From the NCBI GenBank assembly GCA_016721905.1, contig JADKHH010000026.1, positions 124,001 through 188,000 of the forward strand: a stretch of DNA of 64,000 nucleotides, in the 5' to 3' direction. Positions 1 to 8,202 of the stretch are shown one piece after another (position 1 is the stretch's first letter; each line of letters opens with the position of its first letter). The translations under genes and the position numbers were made by a program. Below the pieces are notes generated by a model that saw only the letters and a program-made list of their open reading frames with translations, was not told the DNA's origin and did not search any database. This DNA is from Candidatus Opimibacter skivensis (GTDB taxonomy: Bacteria > Bacteroidota > Bacteroidia > Chitinophagales > Saprospiraceae).

Positions 1-41
1 ATAGCGAATGGCTGATCGTTGATATATGCTGTGAGTGACAT
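1..41 (-). CDS. fdhA: Formate dehydrogenase alpha subunit, N-terminal fragment (cut by window edge)
   Basis: Only the first 13 or so codons are inside the window (MSLTAYINDQPFA). They resemble the start of the N-terminal [2Fe-2S] ferredoxin-like domain of NAD-dependent formate dehydrogenase alpha subunits, where a short strand ending in an 'N-x-Q/K' turn precedes the first cysteines. The start lies 6 bp after the stop of the NuoE/NuoF-type beta subunit, so the two are almost surely co-transcribed. The assignment rests mainly on context (beta subunit, fdhD and molybdenum-cofactor genes just upstream). A different iron-sulfur oxidoreductase such as NuoG is the main alternative. Confidence 0.55.
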   Translation of the reverse strand, partial: MSLTAYINDQPFA

Positions 42-47
42 GATGTC

Positions 48-1700
48 TTATGAATTAAAGTAGGGTGCGAGTTCTGATTTAAAATATTTCATTGCATTCT
101 TGATGGGCAGTGGAAGGCCACCGCCTAATGCGCATAATGAGCCTGTCTCCAATGTCTCAAGGAGATCATTCATCAATGTAATGTCCACTTTATAATTGCC
201 TTGCTGCGCTTTGGCCAGCATTTCATAGCCCCGTGTAGAGCCAAGACGGCAAGGGAAACATTTTCCACAACTCTCATGGGCAGTGAACCTGAAGAGATGT
301 TCGAGGTATTGTATGATTGGATAATCTTCGGGAATACATACGACAGATGCGTGACCCAGCAGGAATCCTTCTTTTGCAAAAGAATCGAAATCCACTGTGA
401 GCCTTTCCACTTCGGTTGTTGGCACTAGTCCACCCAAAGGTCCACCGATGTGCATGGCTTTTACTGGTTTGCGGAAACCGCCGCCGAGGCCATAGAGGAC
501 TTCCTTTAATGGAGTGCCCATATCAACTTCGTAGATGCCTGGTGTATTAAAATAACCATCCAGTGAAATCAATTTTGTCCCGGTGGATTTTTGTGTGCCG
601 ATGGCAGCAAATGCTTTGCCACCATTCTTCATGATAAAAGGAAGATTGGCAAGAGTCTCCACATTGTTGACGACCGTAGGTTTGTTAAATAAACCTTGTT
701 GTGTCGGATAAGGTGGACGTACGCGTACTTCAGGTCGTTGGCCTTCGATGGAAGAAAGCAATGCGGTTTCTTCGCCGCAGATGTATGCGCCCTGGGCTTT
801 GATCACTTTAAACTGGTAATCAAATCCTGAATCGAGAATATTTTCTCCTAGCAGGTTTTGATTTTGCAAATCTGCTATTGCTTCGTTGATGATATCTACT
901 GACTCCGGATATTCACCACGGATGTAGACGACACCATACTTTGCTCCGGCGATATATCCGGCGATCATCATGCCCATCAACAGGGAATGCGGGCGCTGCT
1001 CCATGATGTAGCGATCAGAATAAGCACCCGGATCACCTTCATCTGCATTGCAGACGATAAATTTTGTTTCCTCTGTTTGATTACGGCAACTCTCGAGTTT
1101 GAACGCCATCGAAAAACCTGCGCCTCCGCGTCCTCTCAATCCGGAATCTTTTAATTCGGAGAGGAGCTGTGAAGCTGGCTTTTGAAGACAGTCCTTAAAA
1201 ATCTGGTAGTACTCACTGACAGGGCCATAAGGGCTGGTGAGAATCGGTGTGCCTATATGGCCAACATTATATTTTTCAGACGTAGTAGTATGATCCGATT
1301 TGATAGATGTTATCTGATCGATGTCGTGACCGCTGTAATTTTTATTGTCGATATGAAACGCACTATTTTCATGGCAACGACCCAGACAGCACATCTCCCC
1401 TATTTCTTCAGAGTTGAAATGATGGCTGAGTTTTTCTGTAAGTGCATCCTGGGTGCCTGCGGTCATGCATGCGCTACCGTTGCACACATAGACTTTCTTG
1501 CCTTTGTTTTCAGGCCTGAGAAAATCGTAGAATGAAACTGATCCGTAGACATTGGACTTGCCGACAAGGAAGGATGCGCTGAGTTTTTCGAGTGTATCGA
1601 GATCGGGCGTACCGGTTTCACGGGCGGCTATGCCGAGTTCTTCAAAGAGATTCTTTTCAAGGCCTTTGCGGCCGGACAATTCGCTAAGATTCTTAGACAT
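48..1700 (-). CDS. NuoE-NuoF fusion, NAD-linked formate dehydrogenase beta subunit
   Basis: This 550-residue protein fuses two modules that are separate genes in many organisms. Residues 1-135 are a NuoE/FdsG-like thioredoxin-fold domain with [2Fe-2S] ligands C73, C78, C105 and C109. Residues 145-550 are a NuoF/FdsB domain: the FMN/NADH-binding glycine loop GRGGAGF at 190-196, the ICGEETAL segment near 308, an SLBB-like region, and a [4Fe-4S] site with C478, C481, C484 and C523. The expected role is to take electrons from the molybdenum alpha subunit and reduce NAD in the cytoplasm. It sits between fdhD (8-bp overlap) and the start of fdhA. A complex I or hydrogenase diaphorase subunit would share the fold, but fdhD and the Moco genes favour formate dehydrogenase. 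Confidence 0.9.
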   Translation of the reverse strand: MSKNLSELSGRKGLEKNLFEELGIAARETGTPDLDTLEKLSASFLVGKSNVYGSVSFYDFLRPENKGKKVYVCNGSACMTAGTQDALTEKLSHHFNSEEIGEMCCLGRCHENSAFHIDNKNYSGHDIDQITSIKSDHTTTSEKYNVGHIGTPILTSPYGPVSEYYQIFKDCLQKPASQLLSELKDSGLRGRGGAGFSMAFKLESCRNQTEETKFIVCNADEGDPGAYSDRYIMEQRPHSLLMGMMIAGYIAGAKYGVVYIRGEYPESVDIINEAIADLQNQNLLGENILDSGFDYQFKVIKAQGAYICGEETALLSSIEGQRPEVRVRPPYPTQQGLFNKPTVVNNVETLANLPFIMKNGGKAFAAIGTQKSTGTKLISLDGYFNTPGIYEVDMGTPLKEVLYGLGGGFRKPVKAMHIGGPLGGLVPTTEVERLTVDFDSFAKEGFLLGHASVVCIPEDYPIIQYLEHLFRFTAHESCGKCFPCRLGSTRGYEMLAKAQQGNYKVDITLMNDLLETLETGSLCALGGGLPLPIKNAMKYFKSELAPYFNS

Positions 1701-2535
1701 TTTCTTTCCTGTTTACCGGCGCCAATGCTTCCGCGAGATCATCTGTCCGCACGCGCCCGGTGTTTGAATACACAGTTAACTTATGGTTTCTACAGAAGGC
1801 CATCAACGTGAGGCCTGATTCCTCTGCCACATCGACCGCGAGGGAGGAAGGTGCAGAGACAGAGGCAAGATAAGGTATGCCAGCGGAAATTGCTTTACTG
1901 ACTATTTCGAAAGAGATCCGGCCGCTGACGGTCAGGCATTTTGCCTGGCTGAGGAGGTTATTATAAATGAGATCACCGATGACTTTGTCGACCGCGTTGT
2001 GCCTGCCGATATCCTCTCGCATACTGAGCATGGTGCCATCCATGGTGAATGCACCTGCGGCATGTGTCCCTCCCGATTGTTGGAAGGAGCTTTGTTGTTC
2101 GCTGACCTGGTCAAACATATGACCTACCAGAGCTGGATCGAGTATTTCTGTATTGATGATACTTACTTGTGTTTCGTCGTCAAAGGAAGTCTTCCCGCAC
2201 AGGCCGCAGGAGGAGGCAGACATCACATTGCGTGTGCCGGCGAAGTCCTTGAGGATGAGATGTTCGGGAATCTGAAGGTTAATGGCGGTGATATAGCCGT
2301 CTTCGTTGATTCCAGTGGCTTCCAGTTTGGGGTGGACATTCAGGTCCCGGTAGATACTTTCTGAAAAAAGCAGGCCTCTGACCAGGTCTTTTTCCTGTCC
2401 TGGAGTCTGCATGGTGACGGTAAAGGGGATGTTATTGACCGAGATGCTCAGGCCGATCTCGACTGAGAGCACATCGCGGACAGGGGAAAACTTCCCGTCC
2501 TTGTAAAAGAGACCGTTGTATTTTTTAACATTCAT
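1693..2535 (-). CDS. fdhD: Formate dehydrogenase accessory sulfurtransferase FdhD
   Basis: FdhD passes sulfur from a cysteine desulfurase to the bis-MGD cofactor, which formate dehydrogenase needs for activity. The 280-residue length fits the family. The conserved cysteine pair is in SSCGLCGK (C110 and C113), and the later family signature GGTHAAGAF followed by MREDIGRHNAVDK is intact. The gene overlaps the following NuoE-NuoF fusion by 8 bp, a sign of translational coupling. Upstream lies a poly-G tract at 2565-2686 that is probably not genuine sequence, so the promoter of this operon cannot be judged. Confidence 0.96.
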   Translation of the reverse strand: MNVKKYNGLFYKDGKFSPVRDVLSVEIGLSISVNNIPFTVTMQTPGQEKDLVRGLLFSESIYRDLNVHPKLEATGINEDGYITAINLQIPEHLILKDFAGTRNVMSASSCGLCGKTSFDDETQVSIINTEILDPALVGHMFDQVSEQQSSFQQSGGTHAAGAFTMDGTMLSMREDIGRHNAVDKVIGDLIYNNLLSQAKCLTVSGRISFEIVSKAISAGIPYLASVSAPSSLAVDVAEESGLTLMAFCRNHKLTVYSNTGRVRTDDLAEALAPVNRKENV

Positions 2536-2564
2536 GCCTGAATATCAATAGATTATGTCTTTCT

Positions 2565-2686
2565 AAAAAAAAAAGCCCCGGGGGGGGGAAGTTTTCCGTC
2601 GGTGGGGGGGCCGGGTTTAAACTTGGGGGGGGGGGGGGGCGGGGGGGGGGGCCCCCTATTTTTTTTGAAAAAAGTCCCTCCCCCCA
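2565..2686. other. Homopolymer tract, probable assembly artefact
   Basis: Within 122 bp there are runs of 10 A, 9 G, 7 G, 15 G, 11 G, 8 T and 6 C, with almost no normal sequence between. Nothing else in the window looks like this. It resembles low-quality read tails built into a contig. It falls in the intergenic space upstream of fdhD, so the junction between the fdh genes and the moa genes may be a false join. An open frame through it (2525-2731) is proline/glycine junk and is not called. Confidence 0.8.
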
Positions 2687-2820
2687 AAATGCATTGATCA
2701 AGGAAGTATCAATCTTAAACGAACTTTTCACTCATTCAAATATACTCAAACCCCTGCTATGCTTCAAGAATTGAGCCGACTTTTCTTCCCGACGGGCATT
2801 GAAAATGCTCCGGGAAGGGG

Positions 2821-2854
2821 GCTTATAAAAGCTTATAGGCTTATAAAAGCTTAT
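2821..2854. repeat. Short A/T-rich tandem and inverted repeat
   Basis: The unit gcttataaaa is repeated with small changes, giving two overlapping inverted pairs around AAGCTTAT. It is one of several unrelated low-complexity blocks in the gene-free stretch 2536-3438. Confidence 0.6.
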
Positions 2855-2891
2855 GTGGTTAGGGGAAGTTGATGGGTTGATAGGGATGTTT

Positions 2892-2922
2892 CGGCCGTTG
2901 CCCTGGTGTCCCCACCAGCAAC
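2892..2922. repeat. Minimal copy of the two-hairpin dispersed repeat family
   Basis: cggccgttgccctggtgtcc followed by the complementary arm forms a hairpin (GTTGC/GCAAC plus CTGGTG/CACCAG). It shares the 'ggcc...cctggtgtcccca' core with the longer copies at 8.2, 18.4, 34.9, 37.0 and 38.1 kb but lacks their second hairpin. Confidence 0.55.
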
Positions 2923-2930
2923 AAAGGGTT

Positions 2931-3034
2931 ATTGGTTGATGGGTTTATTGGTTGATAGGTTTATTTGTTGATAGGCTTATTTGTTGATAGGTTTATTTGT
3001 TGATAAGCTAATAAGCACATAAGCCTATAAGCTA
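2931..3034. repeat. Tandem 'ttgttgataggtttat' repeat
   Basis: Five or six imperfect units of about 16-18 bp (ttgttgataggtttatttg) run in a row. The same word appears after the ZIP transporter at 38058-38105 and before the PaiB-like gene at 62432-62595, so it is a recurring low-complexity sequence of this genome. Confidence 0.65.
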
Positions 3035-3070
3035 TTCGAGAGGGGCACGATGGGCTGATGAGATAGATTT

Positions 3071-3271
3071 ACCCCTGTAGCCAGGAGGCTACTAACATTT
3101 GATTTGCAACTAGACTTTGGCATCTATGTCCTGCAGTCCGCAGCCAGAGGCTACGAACAACTGGTTGTTTTGTGCCTGTAGCCAGGAGGCTACTATCGTT
3201 TGATTTGTACCAAGAGCATGTTATCAATGCTCCTGTTGTCCGCAGCCGGAGGCTACGAACAACATTTGTTT
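3071..3271. repeat. Two 101-bp tandem units each with paired hairpins
   Basis: The units start near 3071 and 3172. Each opens with GTAGCC-AGGA-GGCTAC, a perfect 6-bp stem with a 4-nt loop (3077-3092 and 3178-3193), continues with ttgattgt-like sequence, and closes with 'ccgcagcc..ggctacgaacaa', a second hairpin. The stems are kept while the spacer between them has changed. Confidence 0.7.
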
Positions 3272-3282
3272 TTTAAACAAAT

Positions 3283-3304
3283 AAAAAAAGCTGGCAAAGC
3301 CAGC
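3283..3304 (-). terminator. Rho-independent terminator (minus strand)
   Basis: Read on the minus strand this is GCTGGC-TTT-GCCAGC followed by seven T. It lies about 135 bp past the moaE stop codon and would end the moaA-to-moaE transcript before fdhD, which suggests that fdhD and the formate dehydrogenase genes have their own promoter. Confidence 0.75.
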
Positions 3305-3325
3305 GGTGGGCAAATCTCACGTCAT

Positions 3326-3438
3326 GAGTCTGGCGTCTGCGAGTCTGGCATCTGGCCTCTTATTATATGGCGTCTGCGAGTCTGGCATCTGGCATCTTTG
3401 AGAATGGTCTGGCGTCTGCGAGTCTGGTATCTGACGTC
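3326..3438. repeat. 'gagtctggcgtctgc' tandem repeat after moaE
   Basis: Imperfect 9-18 bp units based on gtctggcatctggc and gtctggcgtctgcgag fill the space right after the moaE stop codon. No protein is supported here. Confidence 0.7.
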
Positions 3439-3885
3439 TTAGACTGTATTAACCTTCCAAGATCCGCTGCCATCTTCCAGAATCTCCTTACCCCATACCG
3501 GGACTTCATGTTTGATTCGCTCCACGATATATTCGCAGGCCTTGATGGCTTCGGCGCGGTGGATGGCGGAAGTGAAGACAAACAAACTGATCTCGCCTGC
3601 CAGGACAGTGCCGAGGCTATGGTAGATATGCAAGCAGGTCAGTGGATAGGCTTCGAAGGCGGCTTCTCTGATTTCGTGGAACTTGAGATCCGCCATTTCA
3701 GGGTAAGTGGTGTATTCGATGGCGGCGACTGATTTGCCATCGATCATGTCATTTCGGACCTGACCCAGGAAGATGCTGTGGGCGCCAATATCCTTTTTGG
3801 TGCTGTGGGAGGCGATTGATTTGGCGACGAAATCCGGAGAGATCGGGCCGTCGATGAAGACTTTCTTTGGTTTCTTTTCTGTCAT
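3439..3885 (-). CDS. moaE: Molybdopterin synthase catalytic subunit MoaE
   Basis: MoaE works with the small subunit MoaD to insert two sulfurs into precursor Z (cPMP) and form molybdopterin. The 148-residue protein shows the family landmarks: FLGQVRND near residue 43, the HRAEAIKAC segment, and the C-terminal KHEVPVWGKE stretch that carries the catalytic lysines. The partner MoaD is encoded upstream on the same strand with one unrelated outer-membrane-type gene between them. A terminator follows at 3283-3304. Confidence 0.96.
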   Translation of the reverse strand: MTEKKPKKVFIDGPISPDFVAKSIASHSTKKDIGAHSIFLGQVRNDMIDGKSVAAIEYTTYPEMADLKFHEIREAAFEAYPLTCLHIYHSLGTVLAGEISLFVFTSAIHRAEAIKACEYIVERIKHEVPVWGKEILEDGSGSWKVNTV

Positions 3886-3909
3886 TACAGGATCAAAAGT
3901 ACGGATACC

Positions 3910-4455
3910 TCACATGCCGATGCAAACGCCAATGAAGGGTTGGACCATGGCATCTTTAAATTCAATTTTATTCAAAGGGAAATGATGGTACAAGCCACCA
4001 TATAGCCACAAAACATTGCTGATTCTATACTCATAGGATCCACCAAGTATACGATTGACTATAAATGTTTTCTGCGGCAAACCTTCTGTTCGAACACTAA
4101 AATTGCTAAAACTCAATCCTGCCCGCAAATGTAACTTGGATCTTTTAGCACGAAGAATATCATAATCTATCGTCAATCCGACAGTAGAGAACGGATCATC
4201 TACTTCGTCGGTCGAAGTAAATGTCATGATGTATTCAGCACCCACCCTCCACGCGCGATTGAGGGCATAACGGAAATTGACATTGAGGTATTGACTTACA
4301 AAATTGATGGAGTCTGATGTTTCTTCAATATATACTGGATCAATGAGAAAGGTGTAATAGCCTCCGATGAAATACTTTTGTACATTCTCTGATTGCGCAC
4401 TTAGCGAACCAATACAAGCAGCGGTAATGACGATTATTACTACCCAGTTACGCAT
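3910..4455 (-). CDS. Small predicted outer-membrane beta-barrel protein, unknown function
   Basis: The 181-residue protein starts with a signal peptide (MRNWVVIIVITAACIGSLSAQ) and is then built from alternating strands rich in Y, F and R, such as YLNVNFRYAL, WRVGAEYIMTF and LHLRAGLSFS, typical of small outer-membrane barrels in Bacteroidota. No named family was recognised. It sits between moaD and moaE with 24 bp to moaE. A link to molybdenum-cofactor synthesis is not evident, so it is probably a passenger in the operon. Confidence 0.6.
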   Translation of the reverse strand: MRNWVVIIVITAACIGSLSAQSENVQKYFIGGYYTFLIDPVYIEETSDSINFVSQYLNVNFRYALNRAWRVGAEYIMTFTSTDEVDDPFSTVGLTIDYDILRAKRSKLHLRAGLSFSNFSVRTEGLPQKTFIVNRILGGSYEYRISNVLWLYGGLYHHFPLNKIEFKDAMVQPFIGVCIGM

Positions 4456-4624
4456 AGCTTCAGCTTAATTCAAATTTCAATTTGCTTTTTCATTCCAGCC
4501 AGCATATAAGAGTAGATTTGGCTTAGTTCTAAAGATACTTTATATCAACTCAATAGAACCTTAAAATAAAGTTAATTCTTGAAACCGCAGCATCAACATA
4601 CCATCCAACCCTGCTATTCCATTA

Positions 4625-4873
4625 TTATCCTCCCGAAAATGGTGGCAAGAGCGCGACTACATCCCCTGGATTTAATTTTACATTTCCGCGGATGATCTCC
4701 ATGTTGACTGCCAGCAGGTATTTTGAATTTGCGAGGGCAGGATGTTTTTCAATTAAAATATTTTTCAGTTGATCTGTATCGGTGATATCCTCCATCTGCC
4801 AGGTGCTTTGACCTGTGATGTCGGTGAGTTGGCCGAAGGCGAGGAGGGTTATTTTTGATTTTACTTTATCCAT
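4625..4873 (-). CDS. moaD: Molybdopterin synthase sulfur carrier subunit MoaD
   Basis: The ubiquitin-like 82-residue protein ends in PPFSGG; the terminal Gly-Gly is the residue pair that is adenylated and thiocarboxylated to carry sulfur to MoaE. The internal VNMEI and PGDVVALLPP segments also match MoaD. I chose the ATG at 4873 because it gives the usual family length; an upstream in-frame ATG at 4906 would add 11 residues without similarity to the family. Confidence 0.93.
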   Translation of the reverse strand: MDKVKSKITLLAFGQLTDITGQSTWQMEDITDTDQLKNILIEKHPALANSKYLLAVNMEIIRGNVKLNPGDVVALLPPFSGG

Positions 4874-4965
4874 GATTATTCTGTGACACAAGGTACTAAA
4901 GTTCAACAGCCTATCCCTTAAGGGCGGAAGAGGCCAAATGGCAAGAAATTCCTAAAACACTGGTC

Positions 4966-5011
4966 GCAAGTTTAAACTTGCAAACGCGAAAGCTTAAGTA
5001 AACTTAAGCTT
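4966..5011. repeat. Two adjacent perfect AT-rich palindromes
   Basis: GCAAGTTTAAACTTGC is a 16-bp perfect palindrome at 4966-4981. It is followed by AAGCTTAAG-TAAA-CTTAAGCTT at 4990-5011, a 9-bp stem with a 4-nt loop, then 'aacattttt'. The pair lies between the TSUP gene and moaD. It could be a weak terminator on the plus strand or a binding site; the sequence alone does not decide. Confidence 0.5.
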
Positions 5012-5060
5012 AACATTTTTGCTAGTTTGGATGGCTGCGCCATCCAAACTACCTTGTTCA

Positions 5061-5185
5061 ACCAAAAACTCACGACTCACGACTCACGACTCATACTTCG
5101 ACTCCGCTCAGTACAAGCAACCTTCACAACTCACAACTCATGCTTCGACCTGCTAACGCTCACCCATGTGCTACAGCTCAGCAAC
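5061..5185. repeat. 'actcacgactc' low-complexity repeat
   Basis: Units such as actcacgactcacgactcat and acaactcacaactcatgctt repeat just past the stop codon of the TSUP permease (which is on minus). A single 'cttcgactccgctcag' word related to the MITE arms at 45-51 kb is embedded near 5095. Confidence 0.55.
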
Positions 5186-5191
5186 CGCAAC

Positions 5192-5923
5192 TCACACGGT
5201 CATCAGCTTCACCGAAGCGATGAGAAGGACGAGGGCGAGGATCCATTTCAATTTTTTATTTTCAAAATGACCGGCTCCGAAGTATGAACCTAATGCTCCA
5301 CCTGCGAAGGCAATCAACAACATCCAAAGCATTTGGGATTCTAATTGAAAGCCTTTTGTAAATAAGCCGGCTAGGCCGGCGAGGGAGTTGACAAAAATAA
5401 ACAAGGCAGAGACCGCTGCTGTCTTCTTCATGTCCGCCCAATGCAAAAGCAAAATCACGGGACTCAAGGTGATGCCACCACCAATGCCAATCATGCCTGA
5501 TAGCAAACCAATTACTGCACCAATGGCAAGTGCAATCAATACCTGAGGATGTGATTCTGTTTTTGCTTCCTGCGTTTTAAAACCTACTAGTCGGATGACG
5601 GAGAAGAGAAGTAGGACCGCCAATACTTTTTTATAGACAACGGCATCGACGACCAACATACCACCGATAAAAGCAGCAGGGACTGAAGCTAATGCAAAAG
5701 GCCAAAATAATTTCCAGGAGAAATGGCCTTGTTTGTAATACTGAATGAAAGCAATCAATGAGACAGCCAGGTTGAGCAACAAGGCGGTGGGTCTCATGAA
5801 ATCAGGCGCGAAAGAAAAGAAAGCCATCAAAGCCAGATAACCACTCGCACCCCCATGCCCCACGGCTGCATAGAGGAAGGCTACGACAGGCAATAAAATG
5901 TAAAACAGAATATCTGAATGCAC
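5192..5923 (-). CDS. TSUP (TauE/SafE-like) membrane permease
   Basis: The 243-residue protein is almost entirely hydrophobic, with about eight membrane segments in two pseudo-repeats. The first carries the family-type GHGGASGYLALMAF start and the second GLLSGMIGIGGGITLSPVIL. TSUP members move sulfite, sulfonates or related anions across the inner membrane. It lies 15 bp after moeA and so belongs to the Moco operon. Export or uptake of a sulfur compound linked to molybdopterin synthesis is conceivable, but that is only inference from position. Confidence 0.85.
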   Translation of the reverse strand: MHSDILFYILLPVVAFLYAAVGHGGASGYLALMAFFSFAPDFMRPTALLLNLAVSLIAFIQYYKQGHFSWKLFWPFALASVPAAFIGGMLVVDAVVYKKVLAVLLLFSVIRLVGFKTQEAKTESHPQVLIALAIGAVIGLLSGMIGIGGGITLSPVILLLHWADMKKTAAVSALFIFVNSLAGLAGLFTKGFQLESQMLWMLLIAFAGGALGSYFGAGHFENKKLKWILALVLLIASVKLMTV

Positions 5924-5937
5924 GAGGTGTTGGTATT

Positions 5938-7116
5938 TTAGAAAAGAATCATCAGCACATTGACCAGATCACCTTTCAGGATGACTTCACGATCTTCTTC
6001 CAACTCGACAAGCGCATCTGCGTGTGCAAATGAATTCATGAGATAACTCTCCTGATGATCAAGGATGAATACGGTATTTGCTTTTGTCTTGCCTTTCATA
6101 AATTGGGTGAGCCCTGGCTTCCGTTGAAAGTCATGCGCGAGGATCATCTTAAGCCGCTTGTGATATTGCCTGCCGGTAAATTTTCCAATCGCGGGTGTGA
6201 TGTATTCATAAAAACAACTCAACACCGCCGCCGGATTGCCAGGCAACGCAAAGACCAGCACATCCCCATACGTACCGAAATAAAACGGCTTACCCGGTTT
6301 CTGCTTCACCTTGTGAAAGATTTCCTTTACGCCACATTTTGCAAGTGAGGACGGAACGAGATCATATAATCCTACGGATGCCCCACCTGTGAGGATCACG
6401 ATATCAGAATCAAGAGCTCTCGTGATGGCCTCCATGATCAACGCTTCATCATCTTCCACGATTTCAACAGACACAGGGGAGATACCCATGGCTTTCAATG
6501 CTGTCTTGAGCGCAAATGAATTGGATTCAAATATCTGACCTTCATGGATGATTCCACCCGGAGCCACGAGCTCCTTTCCGGTGACGATAATGCGAATATG
6601 TGGATGTGCAAAAACAGGCACCTCCGTAATCCCGAGGCTTGCCAGAAATGAAATGGAAGCAGGTGTAAGCCGGTGACTTTTCTTCAGCACCACATCTCCT
6701 ATCTTAGTCTGGGATCCTTGCAATCTAACATTTGCTCCCGCAACAAGCAAAGTATCTTTAATGGTCATTTGATCACCCTGCACTTCGACTTTCTCTTGCA
6801 TTACCACGGTGTCAAGTCCTGCAGGAACCGGGGCTCCAGTGAAAATTCGAATGGCCTGTCGAGGCTTGATTTCCGCAGTAAACACATTACCTGCCTGCAC
6901 TTCGCCAGCAACCTCAAGCTTTGACTTCCCATCCCAATCCTTAAATGAAAATGCATACCCATCAACCGCTGACTGATGAAAAGGGGGTGTATCAATGGGA
7001 GAGACTACATCATCAGACAAAGCCCTGTCCAGCGCATCAATCAGCCTCAATACTTCACTGCGGCCTCCTTTACAATTTTCGTCTATTAATTTTCTTGCCT
7101 CCGATACGGAAATCAT
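5938..7116 (-). CDS. moeA: Molybdopterin molybdenumtransferase MoeA
   Basis: MoeA inserts molybdate into adenylated molybdopterin. The 392-residue protein shows the N-terminal PPFHQSAVDGYA segment, the GAPVPAGLDTVVMQE substrate loop, the MoCF domain with TGKELVAPG and TGGASVGLYDLV, and the GKPFYFG and ALPGNPAAVL segments. It lies between moaA (52 bp upstream) and the TSUP gene (15 bp downstream) on the same strand. No MobA, MoaC or MoaB is in this window, so the rest of the pathway must be elsewhere. Confidence 0.96.
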   Translation of the reverse strand: MISVSEARKLIDENCKGGRSEVLRLIDALDRALSDDVVSPIDTPPFHQSAVDGYAFSFKDWDGKSKLEVAGEVQAGNVFTAEIKPRQAIRIFTGAPVPAGLDTVVMQEKVEVQGDQMTIKDTLLVAGANVRLQGSQTKIGDVVLKKSHRLTPASISFLASLGITEVPVFAHPHIRIIVTGKELVAPGGIIHEGQIFESNSFALKTALKAMGISPVSVEIVEDDEALIMEAITRALDSDIVILTGGASVGLYDLVPSSLAKCGVKEIFHKVKQKPGKPFYFGTYGDVLVFALPGNPAAVLSCFYEYITPAIGKFTGRQYHKRLKMILAHDFQRKPGLTQFMKGKTKANTVFILDHQESYLMNSFAHADALVELEEDREVILKGDLVNVLMILF

Positions 7117-7168
7117 CTTTTATTATTTGGCCGTTATGTAAACGGCTTTAGCGATTCTATTGTCTATA

Positions 7169-8149
7169 CTATCCGCCGATCCGGATCATGCTCCGGTTGG
7201 TGAGTTCATCGGCATCGATCTTTTCATAATCGTTTGTAAACTGTCCGCCGAGTGCTTCTTCCTTTTCAATAACACACTGTTCGATCATAGGCATGATATC
7301 CTCTCCACTGCGAAAAGCAGACAATAAGTCGACCTCCCCTTTTGAAAAGAGACAGTTTTTCATCTTACCATCAGCCGTCAGTCGCATGCGATTGCATGTG
7401 GTGCAAAACGGAGCGCTCATCGTACTGATGATCGCGAAAGTACCTTCGTGGTTATACACTTTAAATTTTTTCGCGGTCGCATTCGCATCATCGCGCAGCT
7501 TGATGAAATCGTAATGTGCTGCAATCGTGTCCAGTATCTGCTGATAACTCACCACCTTTTCATTTTCCCAGTGGTTGCCGCTAAAGGGCATAAACTCAAT
7601 AAAACGGATGTGTACCGGTTGCGTTTTCGTCCATTCCACAAAATCGATGATCTCTTCTTCATTCATGCCTTTCATCATCACCACATTGACCTTGACATGA
7701 AAACCTTCCCTGACCAACAATTGAATGTTGTCCCAAACTTGTTGGAAATGAGCCCTTCTGGTAATGGCGAAAAACTTCTCAGCCTGGAGGGTATCGAGAC
7801 TGACATTGACCGACCGGATACCTGCTTCCTTAAAAACCTGAATAAATTCGTGAGCCCTGTATCCATTGGTAGTCAGCGTGAGTTCGACCGGATATTTTGA
7901 GAGCAACCTGATGATCTCAGCGGCTTCTTTGCGGACTAAGGGTTCGCCTCCGGTGAGTCTGATTTTCCTGACGCCCATCCGGACAAACATACCTGCCATG
8001 GCATCGATTTCATCAACCTGCATGAGGTGGGCGGAGGCTTTAAATTGCATCTCCTCATCGGGCATACAGTAGGTACACCTGAAATTGCAGGCATCTGTCA
8101 GGGATATCCTGAGGTAATCGTGTACACGTCCGAACCCGTCCTTAATCAT
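7169..8149 (-). CDS. moaA: GTP 3',8-cyclase MoaA (radical SAM)
   Basis: MoaA catalyses the first step of molybdenum-cofactor synthesis, the radical rearrangement of GTP. The radical-SAM cluster motif is CNFRCTYC, the C-terminal [4Fe-4S] motif is CTTCNRMRL with a third cysteine at KNC, and the protein ends in the functional Gly-Gly (RIGG). I chose the ATG at 8149 (326 residues, MIKDGFGRVHDYLRIS), the usual MoaA length. The frame stays open upstream to 8305, but that extension is translated from a dispersed repeat (8203-8300) and is not part of the protein. It is the first gene of the moa/moe run. Confidence 0.96.
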   Translation of the reverse strand: MIKDGFGRVHDYLRISLTDACNFRCTYCMPDEEMQFKASAHLMQVDEIDAMAGMFVRMGVRKIRLTGGEPLVRKEAAEIIRLLSKYPVELTLTTNGYRAHEFIQVFKEAGIRSVNVSLDTLQAEKFFAITRRAHFQQVWDNIQLLVREGFHVKVNVVMMKGMNEEEIIDFVEWTKTQPVHIRFIEFMPFSGNHWENEKVVSYQQILDTIAAHYDFIKLRDDANATAKKFKVYNHEGTFAIISTMSAPFCTTCNRMRLTADGKMKNCLFSKGEVDLLSAFRSGEDIMPMIEQCVIEKEEALGGQFTNDYEKIDADELTNRSMIRIGG

Positions 8150-8202
8150 ATGAAAATGAAGATTCTGAAATAGCAGGCCAAAGATAGGGTTATAATCCTC
8201 TT

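Noticed and set aside
2525..2731. Open frame of 68 codons upstream of fdhD
   Set aside because: It is read through the poly-G/poly-C block and consists mainly of proline and glycine; it is not a gene.
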